From NCBI GenBank assembly GCA_020850595.1, contig JADZEK010000155.1, positions 80,717-144,716 on the forward strand: 64,000 bases of DNA. The letters are read 5' to 3'. The notes under the pieces are model-generated. The model saw only the letters and a program-made list of their open reading frames with translations, had not been told where the DNA came from and searched no databases. Positions 19,529 through 28,086 of this stretch are shown one piece after another. Position numbers and translations under genes: made by a program. Numbering within the stretch: position 1 is the stretch's first letter; each line of letters opens with the position of its first letter. Origin of the DNA: Anaerolineales bacterium (lineage in GTDB: Bacteria; Chloroflexota; Anaerolineae; Anaerolineales; UBA6663).

Positions 19529-20743
19529 ATGATGCACAAGCGACTACCCCTGCTGGCCGCGCTGGCGTTTGGCCTGGCCTGCGCCCTGCTGCTGGGCGGA
19601 CGGGTGGCCCAGGCCCGCGGCGCGCCGCCCTCGGCCGGGCCGGTGATCGGTGAGTTAACGCTCGGCCCGGCCGCTCCAATCGGCCCGGCCTCCCCCGGCG
19701 GGCTGGGCGGTCTGGTGCTGACGACCACGGCCGGCCTCAACCCCGGCGTGTGCGCCGTCACCCAGGCCATCACGGTGCCGGCCGGCACGCTGGTCACGTT
19801 TTGCTATCAGGTCCGTAACACCGGCAGCGTGACGCTGACGGCGCACACGCTGCGTGACCAGCTAACCGACCCGATCATCGCTGATTACAATTTCAGCCTG
19901 CCGCCTGGCGCGGTAGCCCTCCTGACGCGCACCCTGCCGGTTTATGGCTCGGTGAACAACCTGGCGACGTGGAGCGCCACCAAGCCGATCACCAGCTACA
20001 CCATCGGCGTCGGGTCGTGCGGCGTCTTCCCCGACATCTCGGCGACCGGCCAGGCGCTCAACCTGGGCGACGACGAGGCCGCCAACATCACGCTGCCGTT
20101 TGAGTTCTTGATGTATGACCGCTATAGCGACCGGCTGCGGGTGAGCAACAACGGCGCGGCCGTGCTCGACAGCCCCACCACCGGCATTGGCTTTGGCAAC
20201 CAGGCGCTGCCGGCCAGCGCGCTGCCGCACGGCTTCGCGCTGTTCTGGGATGACCTGGACGCGCGCCAGGGCAACGTGTACGCCGGGGTGTTCACCTTTA
20301 CCGCGGCGATGCAGGCTCAGGCCGCCCAGGGCGGCCAGGAGGTGCTGCTGCCGCCGGGGCCGGCGCCGCAGGGCGGCGAGTATGGGTACTACGTGATCGA
20401 GTACAAGCAGCGCCCGCACTACGGCGGCCCGCTCGACGGCGGTGCCTTTGCGCTGGCGCTGCTGGCGCCCGGCTCCGGCACGCCCGGCTTCGTGGTGATG
20501 TGTTACCAGGACACGGACTTTGGCAATGCCATTTACAACAACGGCGCTTCGGCCACCATCGGCCTGAACCACAACGGCGGCGCGGCCACGCAGTTCTCGT
20601 TCAACACCGCGCACCCCGAGCTGATGGGCGATGCCGGCGTGAGCTTCACGCCTGCTGGCAGCGGGCAGACGGGCCTGGCGGCCGGCAGCGCGGCGCGGGT
20701 ATACGCCCAAACGGTGGTCAACCTGCCGCTGGTGAACAAGTAG
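19529..20743 (+). CDS. Secreted protein, signal peptide, LPLV-type C-terminus
   Basis: GAGGAGG SD; signal peptide MHKRLPLLAALAFGLACALLLGG; ends VYAQTVVNLPLVNK. Confidence 0.75.
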   Translation: MMHKRLPLLAALAFGLACALLLGGRVAQARGAPPSAGPVIGELTLGPAAPIGPASPGGLGGLVLTTTAGLNPGVCAVTQAITVPAGTLVTFCYQVRNTGSVTLTAHTLRDQLTDPIIADYNFSLPPGAVALLTRTLPVYGSVNNLATWSATKPITSYTIGVGSCGVFPDISATGQALNLGDDEAANITLPFEFLMYDRYSDRLRVSNNGAAVLDSPTTGIGFGNQALPASALPHGFALFWDDLDARQGNVYAGVFTFTAAMQAQAAQGGQEVLLPPGPAPQGGEYGYYVIEYKQRPHYGGPLDGGAFALALLAPGSGTPGFVVMCYQDTDFGNAIYNNGASATIGLNHNGGAATQFSFNTAHPELMGDAGVSFTPAGSGQTGLAAGSAARVYAQTVVNLPLVNK

Positions 20744-20773
20744 GCGGCGCGGTTGGTCTGCCTGGCAAGCCAG

Positions 20774-20809
20774 CGCGCGGCCGTCAGGCTCGACGGCCGC
20801 GCGTTTTTT
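20774..20809 (+). terminator. Rho-independent terminator
   Basis: 12-bp perfect stem CGCGCGGCCGTC/GACGGCCGCGCG, AGGCTC loop, T6. Confidence 0.92.
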
Positions 20810-20839
20810 GTCACCGGTGGTGCGCCCTGGGGGCGGCGG

Positions 20840-22900
20840 CTAGGCCGGGGCCGCGCCGCGCCACTCGGCGAGCTGCCGGCGCACGTTCTCGGTATACGGG
20901 TGCTCAATCGCGCTAAAGAGCGCCAGGGCCGCCTCGCCTTCCGCCAGGGCGGCTGGCTGCCGGCCAAGCTCATGGGATACGACGGCGATATTCCAGCGAT
21001 TACTGGCTTCGGCCCTCCGGTCGCCAATCGCGACACAAATCTCTAGGGCCTGGCGGTAGTATCCCAGGGCGCGCCGGCCCTTTCCGAGTTCGGCATAGCG
21101 ATTGCCCAGGTTGCCGAGCACGGCGCCTTCGCCGCGCCGGTCGCCGATCTCACGGGCGATACTGAGCCGCTTTCGGTAGAATTTAATGGCGCGGCGGCGC
21201 TCGCCCAGGTTCGCGTAGGCATTGCCCAAGTTGCCCAGCGCGACCCCTTCGCCGCGCTTGTCGCCAAGCTCGCGCATAATGACAAGTTGTTGCTCGTAAA
21301 ACTCAATGGCGCGACGGCGCTCGCCCAGGTTGGCGTAGGCGAGGCCCAGGTTGCCCAGCGCCTGGCCTTCGCCGCGCCGGTCGCCGATGGCGCGAAAGGT
21401 GCTCAAGGCTTGCCCGGCCAACTCTATGGCGTGGGGCTGATCGCCCAGGTCGGCCGTGACAGCACTCAGGTTGCCCAGGTGAATCGCCTGAGCGCGCTGG
21501 TCGCCCAGTTGTTGCGCCGCGGCCAGGGCCGAGGTTAGCCAGGCAAGACGTTGGCGCGGCGAGTGGCGCAGGCTCCGGGCGAAGTTGCCAAAGCCGGCAT
21601 AGTCATTGCACACGGCGGCGGCTTGCTTGATCGTTCGACTGTGCGCCGCCGCCCACGCCTGCCCGGCTGCGATGTTCGGCCACTCCCGGTCAAACAGCGC
21701 CAGCCCCTGCGCTACTGCCTCGCCGCCGATTTTATACTGGTTGTCGGCCTGAGACATCACCTGCACGTAATGCGCCGCGTGCCGCCACAGCCCCGCCTCG
21801 CGCGCCGCCTCGTCCAGCCGCGTCGCCGCCCAGGCCCGCGCCAGGTCGTGCAGTTGGTAGCGGCTGGTCACCTCGTCGAACTCCAGCAGCGAGTAGCGCA
21901 GCGCCTCGCCCAGCGCGTCAATGGTGTCGGCCTCATCGGGCGGTGAGTCGCCGCCGTTCCACACCGCCGCCGCCGCGCGCCAGTCGAAATCGGCCGGGAA
22001 GACAGACAGCGCCCGCCACCGGGCTTGCAGGTCGGGCGGCAGCAGCGCCTCGCTCAGCGCCAGCGCCGCGCCCACGGCGTCCAATTCCTTGAAGCGGCGC
22101 TGCTCATCGCCCAGCCGCGCCAGGTAGCCTGGCGGCGTCAGGTTGGGGCGCTCGGCCAGCGCGCCGCCGGCCAGGCGCAGCGCCAGCGGCAGGTCGCCGC
22201 ACGCCGCCGCGATCTCAGCCGCATGTTCGCCGCAGCGCGGCGCGAGTTTGAGCAGCAGCGTGATGGAGTCAACGCGGGGCAGCGTGTCGAGGCCGTGGGC
22301 GGCCAGCCCCGGCAGCGCGAAGCGCTGCCGCGAGGTCACCAGCGCCAGGCAGCCGGGCGGCGGCAGCAGCGCTTCCACCTGCTCCCGGTCGCGGGCGTTG
22401 TCGAGCAGCACCAGCGCGCGCCCGTCGGCCAGCAGCGAGCGGTAGATGGCTTGCAGCTCGGCGCGGCCCTCCGGCAGCCTGGCCGTCGGCGCAAAGGCGC
22501 GGATGAAGCCCGCCAGCGCCTCTTCGGGCGTCAGCGGCGCTTGTTCGGCCGCGCCCCGCAAATCCACGTAGAGCTGGGCATCGAGATAGCCCGCTTTCAG
22601 TTCGTGGGCCAGCACCAGCGCCAGCGCCGTCTTGCCCACGCCGCCCGGCCCATGCAGCCCCACCAGCGCGCCCCCGGCCCCTGCCGCGGCGCGCAGTTCT
22701 TTTAGCTCCTCCGCGCGCCCGGTGAAGTCTGCGAGCGGAGCCGGCAACTGGCGCAGCGCGGCCACGCCCACCGGCGCGGCGGCGTAGTTGTGCGTGAGCT
22801 TGTCGCGCCCAACGATGTCGCCGCCCGCCGTTTGATGAACGTGCTGGTCACCGCTGACGTAGTCGCCGCCGACTCTGCCTGGCCCCGCCGTCTCGCCCAT
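20840..22900 (-). CDS. STAND NTPase (NB-ARC) with TPR repeats, NLR/AfsR-like
   Basis: GLHGPGGVGKTALALVLAHEL (Walker A), GRALVLLDNARD (Walker B), CLALVTSRQRFAL sensor-like segment; C-terminal tandem TPRs; N-terminal GGDYVSGDQHVHQTAGGDIVGRDKLTHNY; ATG at 22900 preferred over TTG at 22912. Confidence 0.85.
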   Translation of the reverse strand: MGETAGPGRVGGDYVSGDQHVHQTAGGDIVGRDKLTHNYAAAPVGVAALRQLPAPLADFTGRAEELKELRAAAGAGGALVGLHGPGGVGKTALALVLAHELKAGYLDAQLYVDLRGAAEQAPLTPEEALAGFIRAFAPTARLPEGRAELQAIYRSLLADGRALVLLDNARDREQVEALLPPPGCLALVTSRQRFALPGLAAHGLDTLPRVDSITLLLKLAPRCGEHAAEIAAACGDLPLALRLAGGALAERPNLTPPGYLARLGDEQRRFKELDAVGAALALSEALLPPDLQARWRALSVFPADFDWRAAAAVWNGGDSPPDEADTIDALGEALRYSLLEFDEVTSRYQLHDLARAWAATRLDEAAREAGLWRHAAHYVQVMSQADNQYKIGGEAVAQGLALFDREWPNIAAGQAWAAAHSRTIKQAAAVCNDYAGFGNFARSLRHSPRQRLAWLTSALAAAQQLGDQRAQAIHLGNLSAVTADLGDQPHAIELAGQALSTFRAIGDRRGEGQALGNLGLAYANLGERRRAIEFYEQQLVIMRELGDKRGEGVALGNLGNAYANLGERRRAIKFYRKRLSIAREIGDRRGEGAVLGNLGNRYAELGKGRRALGYYRQALEICVAIGDRRAEASNRWNIAVVSHELGRQPAALAEGEAALALFSAIEHPYTENVRRQLAEWRGAAPA

Positions 22901-22910
22901 GCCCGCCCCC

Positions 22911-22945
22911 AATCAGAAATCAGCAATCAAAAATCAGCAATTGCC
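22911..22945. repeat. Heptanucleotide tandem repeat (AATCNNN family)
   Basis: AATCAGA-AATCAGC-AATCAAA-AATCAGC-AATTGCC. Confidence 0.85.
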
Positions 22946-24985
22946 CTACGGGTTCACCACAAACGACGTGCGCCCCCAGCGGGCCTCGCGGTCCACCGTT
23001 ACCACACGGTTGGCGGGGGTCGGCGTGTAGCCCAGCACCGTCACCGTGTAGCTGCCCTCCTGTAAGCCGGTAAAGCTGTAGTTGCCGTCGGCGTCGGTGG
23101 CGGCGTACACCGTGCCCCCCGGCCCGCTGGCCTGCACCGTGACGCCGGACACGCCGTTGCCCCAGCTCACCGCGCTGGTGTGCACGCGCCCGGTGATGCG
23201 CCCGATGTTCTGGTTCCAGGTCAGGTTGGTGGTCAGGTAAATCGGCCACGGCCCCAGCACGATGTCGCCGCCGCCGAACGTGCCCAGGTCGTCGCCGAAC
23301 AGGCTGATCTTGCGCGTAGTGCGGCCGTTGGTGTCAATCGAGACATTCTGGCTGCCGCTGGTGGCCTCCAGCCACGCCGCCCAATACGTCTGCCCGTCGC
23401 GGTCAAAGCGATACACCCGCACCTGGCCGTTGGGCGAGATGTTGGCCGGGTGGTCGTTGCCGTTGAACGGGCTGAACACGTCCAGCAGCACCTCGGCCGC
23501 GCGGTAGATTGGGTGGAAGTACGGGTCTGGCTCGACCCCCACGGCCGTGTACGGCGATTGATCGTAAGTGGTGGTGATGAAGGCTTTGGCCGCCGAGTCG
23601 TTGGCCGGGAAGTTGTTGGTCTGCGGGCCGTACTGCGGCTCGTGATAGCTGTACCAGAAGAAGCGCTCGACGAACGGGTAGCTCCAGGCCTCGAACGTGA
23701 AGCGCGCGAAGTTGCTGGCCTTGGTCTGGTTGCTGTCGGTCGAGCTGCCCGACCAGCCGGTTTCGGTCAGCCACACGGGCTTGCCGCCGCGGTGGTTGGC
23801 GGCGATGTCCAGGAAATAATTTACGTAGTTCTGCGCATCCCAGTCCGGCTGGTCGGGGTAGCGCGTGAAGCTCACCCGGTCTACGTAGTTCAGCCCGCCC
23901 GCCGCCTCCCACTGCGTCCACGACCAGATGAAATAGGGCACCAGGGGCGGGCCGCCGCCCACGGTCAGGTCGTTGCCGGCCGTCTGCGCCGTGGCCGGGC
24001 CGACGATGACGACGTTGGGGTTGGCGGCCTTGGCGGCCGAGTAGCCCACCGCGCTCAGGCGCACGTAGTCGTCCACGCTGCCGTCAAACTGGTGCGGCGC
24101 GGGCATGTACGGTGGGCAGGGGTTGTACACTGGGTCGCACAGCCAGCCCTGGCGCAGGTCTGGCTCGTTCCAAAACTCAACGTACTTCAGTGGGCGCTGC
24201 AAGCCGGGCATGTCGGAGAAGCCGTCGCCGTCGTAGCGCTCCACGAAGTTGTACACATATTTGTACCAAGCCGTGTTGTTCATCGGCTCGTTCCACAAGT
24301 CGGTCGGCTTTTCGCGCCAGTCGCTCGAGCCATTCGCCCACTGCGGCGTGCCGTTGCCGATGGAGGCCAGCACCGAGATGCCGTGCTGCTGGGCGCTCTG
24401 CATCAGCAGGTCCCAGACCGACCAATCGTAGGTGTTGTTGGCCGGGTTGGTGTAGCGCCAGCTATATACGCGGCTGTCGGAGCCGTAGGTGCGGAAGTAC
24501 TCCATGCCGGTCTGCTGGAGCCAGTCCATGCTCTTGTTGCGCAGCATGGCGTTCGAGTCCAGCAGGCCCGGAAAGCCGGGGCCGGTCAGCCCGTCTATAG
24601 CCGAGCCGACCACGCCGAAGAAGTTGTCGGTGGGCGGCGGATAGGGCTTGCCCCAGATGATGGGCAGGTAAGCGGGGTAAGTGGCGGCCGCCAGCAGCGG
24701 TGGTTGGGCGGTGGGCGCGCTGGTCGGCGCGGCGGCCGGCTCTGGCTCGGTCGGCGCGGGCGCGTCGGTTGCGGCGGGGGCCTCTGGTGTGGGAGCGGGG
24801 ACCGTCCCCTCTGGCGCGCCGCCTGCCACCAGCGGGAAAAAGACCTGATACAGCGCGGCGAGCACGCCCGTTTGGTCAGCGGCGGCCGCCCGCGCCGGCG
24901 CGCCCTGCGCCGCCGCCAGCGCCACCGCCGCCAACATTACCCAGCGCAGGCCGCGCCGCCACCTATCCGGTTTCAAGTTCCGCAT
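22946..24985 (-). CDS. Secreted glycoside-hydrolase-like (TIM barrel) protein with C-terminal carboxypeptidase-regulatory-like domain
   Basis: YVEFWNEPDLRQGW and PVWLTETGWSG resemble clan GH-A catalytic Glu motifs; C-terminus GRVHTSAVSWGNGVSGVTVQASGPGGTVYAATDADGNYSFTGLQEGSYTVTV. Confidence 0.75.
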   Translation of the reverse strand: MRNLKPDRWRRGLRWVMLAAVALAAAQGAPARAAAADQTGVLAALYQVFFPLVAGGAPEGTVPAPTPEAPAATDAPAPTEPEPAAAPTSAPTAQPPLLAAATYPAYLPIIWGKPYPPPTDNFFGVVGSAIDGLTGPGFPGLLDSNAMLRNKSMDWLQQTGMEYFRTYGSDSRVYSWRYTNPANNTYDWSVWDLLMQSAQQHGISVLASIGNGTPQWANGSSDWREKPTDLWNEPMNNTAWYKYVYNFVERYDGDGFSDMPGLQRPLKYVEFWNEPDLRQGWLCDPVYNPCPPYMPAPHQFDGSVDDYVRLSAVGYSAAKAANPNVVIVGPATAQTAGNDLTVGGGPPLVPYFIWSWTQWEAAGGLNYVDRVSFTRYPDQPDWDAQNYVNYFLDIAANHRGGKPVWLTETGWSGSSTDSNQTKASNFARFTFEAWSYPFVERFFWYSYHEPQYGPQTNNFPANDSAAKAFITTTYDQSPYTAVGVEPDPYFHPIYRAAEVLLDVFSPFNGNDHPANISPNGQVRVYRFDRDGQTYWAAWLEATSGSQNVSIDTNGRTTRKISLFGDDLGTFGGGDIVLGPWPIYLTTNLTWNQNIGRITGRVHTSAVSWGNGVSGVTVQASGPGGTVYAATDADGNYSFTGLQEGSYTVTVLGYTPTPANRVVTVDREARWGRTSFVVNP

Positions 24986-25096
24986 CCGTCACCTAGGCCG
25001 TCCTGACACTCCTAGCGCGTGTGCCTGATGGACGTATACCGCCTCCGCGCCCGCCGTCAGCCGAGCGTTCTTGGTTCGGCCGCGCCGCCTAATGTA

Positions 25097-25118
25097 GGGG
25101 CGTAGCGTGCTACGCCCC
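25097..25118. repeat. REP-like palindrome
   Basis: GGGGCGTAGC-GT-GCTACGCCCC, 10-bp perfect arms, intergenic. Confidence 0.8.
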
Positions 25119-25162
25119 GGCCTGCTGCCAAGGCAGCCGCGTCATTCCATTCGACCACCGCC

Positions 25163-27358
25163 CTAAATGCCAAAGCTGCTGGCGATCCAACTACGCAGCC
25201 AGACCCAGGCCGGCAGCAGCCCGCCCGCGCCGATGACCAGCGCCAGCGCGGCCAGCGCCGCCAGCACCAATAGCGTTAAGTATAACTTGCGCCGTCGCGA
25301 CCACTCCTGGCCGAACAGGCCCGCACCCGCCGCCGCGATGAACAGGATAGTCAGCAGCAGCTCGACGGCCGGCAGCGCGGCATACCACGCCAGACTGCCC
25401 GGCAGGCCGATCCACGTGACGGGCGCGCCCGCGGCCAGCACCGGCGCCACCAGGTAAGGCAGCAGCACGGCCAGCGCCGCCAGCAGCAGCCCCAAGATCA
25501 CGGCCAGCCAGGGAGCGGCGTTGGGCAGCATGGCCCCGGCCTGCGACAGGTCGGGCGGCGGCGGCATGGCCGGCATCCCGGTGGGAATTTCCGTCGGCGC
25601 AGGCGGCATGGCCGAGAGGTCGAGCGGCTTCTCCTTGGCCTGCGCCAGCCGCGCTAGCGGGAAGACCACCAGCCCCGACAGCAGCGCCAGCGTGCTCAGG
25701 GCCAGCAGCCCCAACCACAGCAGGGTGCGCGGCTGTTGGCCGTGCAGGTCGGCCAGCAGCGACCGCGCCGGCATGTCCACCACGTCGCTGGGGATGACCC
25801 AGTTGACGGCGGGCACGGTCGCCAGGCAGTCGCTGTTGAGGGCCAGCCCCGGCGTCTCGTAGAAGTCTTCGACCAGGCCGACGGCGCACTCGCCGGAGCT
25901 GGGGTAGCTCCGGTGCCCGCTGTTAATAAAGCTGAAGTTGCCCATGAGCAGCGTGGTGGAGCCGGCCGCCAGCAAGCCGTTGGCCGCCGGGGTATACGGG
26001 TCGAAGTTGCCCGTCAGCACCAGCACGGGCACGCTGCTGGTCACCGGCTGCCCGGCCGCGGGCAGCACCGAGCGCACGCGCCAATCGCCGCACAGGCGAT
26101 AGGCCGCCTCAATCGTCACGGCCTGGCCCTGCACCCAGCGCCGGAAGTCGCGCACGTCGGGCGGGCCGGCCTGCGTGGCGCCGTCCTCCGCGCACACCGC
26201 CGACCAATAGGCGCCCGCCGCGCGGCTGCGGTCGAAGGCCGTGGCCGAGAGGTAGTTCTCCAGCGGGGTGTACTGCCGGGCCGCCGTCCGCCGCACGATC
26301 TCGGGGATCAGCGGCAGCGCGTCGGCGCGGGCCATCATTTGCAGCAGCGCCTCGATCAGCCGGTCGCCGGTGAGTTGAGCGGGGTAGGTCTGGCCGGTTG
26401 CCGGGTCGGTCAGCGTCAGCGCCGCCGGGCGGGCGTTGAGGATGTCCACCGTGTTCGCCAGGGTGCGTTCCAGGTCGCGGTACCACACGGCGCAGCGCGC
26501 CAGGGCCTCGCAGGCGGCGAAGAACTCGGTCAGCGCGGCGTCGGCGGTGGCCGGGGCCTCGCTCAGCAGGTTGTTCTGCGGCGTCAGGGGCGAGTCGAGC
26601 ACGGCCCCGCGCACGCCGGCCGGCTGGCTGCGCAGCAGGTTCAAGATCACGCGCGCGCCGTAGCCCGAGCCGTACAGGTTGAGCTGGGTGTAACCTAGGG
26701 CGCGGCGCAGGTCGTCCAGGTCGGCCGCCTGCTCCAGCGTGTTGTAGGCCGAGAGGTTCGCGCCGCCCTGCACCAGCCGTTCGCGGCAGGCCAGCGCGGC
26801 GACGTTGTAGCGCGCGGCGGCTTCTTCCAGGGCCAGGTTTTCGCCCAACTGCGTGGTGGTTTCGCTGCGCACCTCGGCGCAGTCCAGGTTGGGCTGGCTG
26901 TGGCCCGCGCCGCGTGGGTCGTAGACAATCACGTCGCGCTGGTCGCGCAGCGGGCTGGCGAGCAGGGCGACGGCCGAGGCATCAATGGCGGCCTGGCCGG
27001 GCTGGTCGGGCACGAAGACGATTGGCTCCGGCTGCGGGCGGAAGGCGCGCGCCTTGAGCACCGCCACCGCCAGCTTAAGCGTGATGGGCCGGCCGTTGGT
27101 GGCCGTGACCGGCGCGTGCTCCTCCAACACCACCAGCCAGCCGCAGACCACGGTGGTGTCAGCGGTCTCGCCCGCCGGAAGTGTGAACCAGCAGGTGTCC
27201 GGCTCGAAGCGCGGCACGGCGCTCTGGGCGGCCGGGGCAGGCGGCGGCCCGGCGGCAGCGGGGGCCGGCGCCCCCAGCAGCAGCGCGGCCACGGTCAGCA
27301 GCGGGAATATGGCGCGCCCTACCGGGCGCGGCGAACGGGCAGGGGGGTGAGGCATCAT
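25163..27358 (-). CDS. Alpha/beta hydrolase (TAP-like peptidase) with C-terminal TM region
   Basis: DVIVYDPRGAGHSQPNLDC, LNLYGSGYGARVILNLL, VLVLTGNFDPYTPAANG, NSGHRSYPSSGEC; C-terminal hydrophobic segments. Confidence 0.8.
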   Translation of the reverse strand: MMPHPPARSPRPVGRAIFPLLTVAALLLGAPAPAAAGPPPAPAAQSAVPRFEPDTCWFTLPAGETADTTVVCGWLVVLEEHAPVTATNGRPITLKLAVAVLKARAFRPQPEPIVFVPDQPGQAAIDASAVALLASPLRDQRDVIVYDPRGAGHSQPNLDCAEVRSETTTQLGENLALEEAAARYNVAALACRERLVQGGANLSAYNTLEQAADLDDLRRALGYTQLNLYGSGYGARVILNLLRSQPAGVRGAVLDSPLTPQNNLLSEAPATADAALTEFFAACEALARCAVWYRDLERTLANTVDILNARPAALTLTDPATGQTYPAQLTGDRLIEALLQMMARADALPLIPEIVRRTAARQYTPLENYLSATAFDRSRAAGAYWSAVCAEDGATQAGPPDVRDFRRWVQGQAVTIEAAYRLCGDWRVRSVLPAAGQPVTSSVPVLVLTGNFDPYTPAANGLLAAGSTTLLMGNFSFINSGHRSYPSSGECAVGLVEDFYETPGLALNSDCLATVPAVNWVIPSDVVDMPARSLLADLHGQQPRTLLWLGLLALSTLALLSGLVVFPLARLAQAKEKPLDLSAMPPAPTEIPTGMPAMPPPPDLSQAGAMLPNAAPWLAVILGLLLAALAVLLPYLVAPVLAAGAPVTWIGLPGSLAWYAALPAVELLLTILFIAAAGAGLFGQEWSRRRKLYLTLLVLAALAALALVIGAGGLLPAWVWLRSWIASSFGI

Positions 27359-27441
27359 ACCGAGTCTCCGCGGAGTCGGTAGATACTACCTCAGGCGGCC
27401 CTAGATGCCAATTGAAAGGCGAGCCTGGGGCGCGTCGGGCG

Positions 27442-27954
27442 TTAGGGTTTAGGCGCGAACAGCCAGCGCGTGGCGGTGTTGGGGAAGGAGCTTTCGGCCC
27501 AGCCCAGGGCTACCTTCAGGTCGAGGCGGTAGATGCCGTCGGTGCCCATGTCTTTGGCCGGGCGGATGCCGCCGTACTTGGCGGCGTAGGCGTCGTCGAA
27601 GCGGTCAAAATCGGCCTGGTCGGTCACCTTGGCGACGACGCCTTCGAGCACCACGGCCTCGTCGCCGCTCTCCAGGTGGATGAGCAGGTTGGGGTTGGCG
27701 GCCAGGTTCAGGCCCTTGCGCGACTGGGGGTCGGTGCTGAAGTACACGGTGTCGTTGAACGCCACGCCCCACACCGGCATGGCGTGCGGGCGGCCGTCGG
27801 GGCGGACGGTGACGATCCAGTAGTTCTTGGAGGCGGCCATGCGCTCGGTGGCCCAGCTCCAGGGCAGGCGGCCTTCTTCGCCCTGGGCGATGCCATAGCC
27901 CGCGGGCATAGCGGGCCGGGTGGTCTTGGGCGCGGCGGGTCTGGCTTTAGGCAT
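27442..27954 (-). CDS. Pyridoxamine 5'-phosphate oxidase family (flavin/F420-binding) protein
   Basis: NYWIVTVRPDGRPHAMPVWGVAFNDTVYFSTDPQSRKGLNLAANPNLLIHLESGDEAVVLEG. Confidence 0.85.
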   Translation of the reverse strand: MPKARPAAPKTTRPAMPAGYGIAQGEEGRLPWSWATERMAASKNYWIVTVRPDGRPHAMPVWGVAFNDTVYFSTDPQSRKGLNLAANPNLLIHLESGDEAVVLEGVVAKVTDQADFDRFDDAYAAKYGGIRPAKDMGTDGIYRLDLKVALGWAESSFPNTATRWLFAPKP

Positions 27955-28086
27955 GGGGACTACTTCAGCGCATGTGTGGGATGGGCCGGCGGGGGGGAAT
28001 TGCGCGATCATCGCTATAGGCGCGCCGCCGCGCATGTGTGACAGGCAGTTGGCCGGGTGGGTATAAGGGGTGGACGATTTTCCGCC

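Noticed and set aside
23180-25006. 608-aa plus-strand ORF opposite the glycoside-hydrolase gene
   Set aside because: Antisense frame of a convincing CDS; composition (Arg/Val/His-rich) typical of GC-driven spurious ORFs
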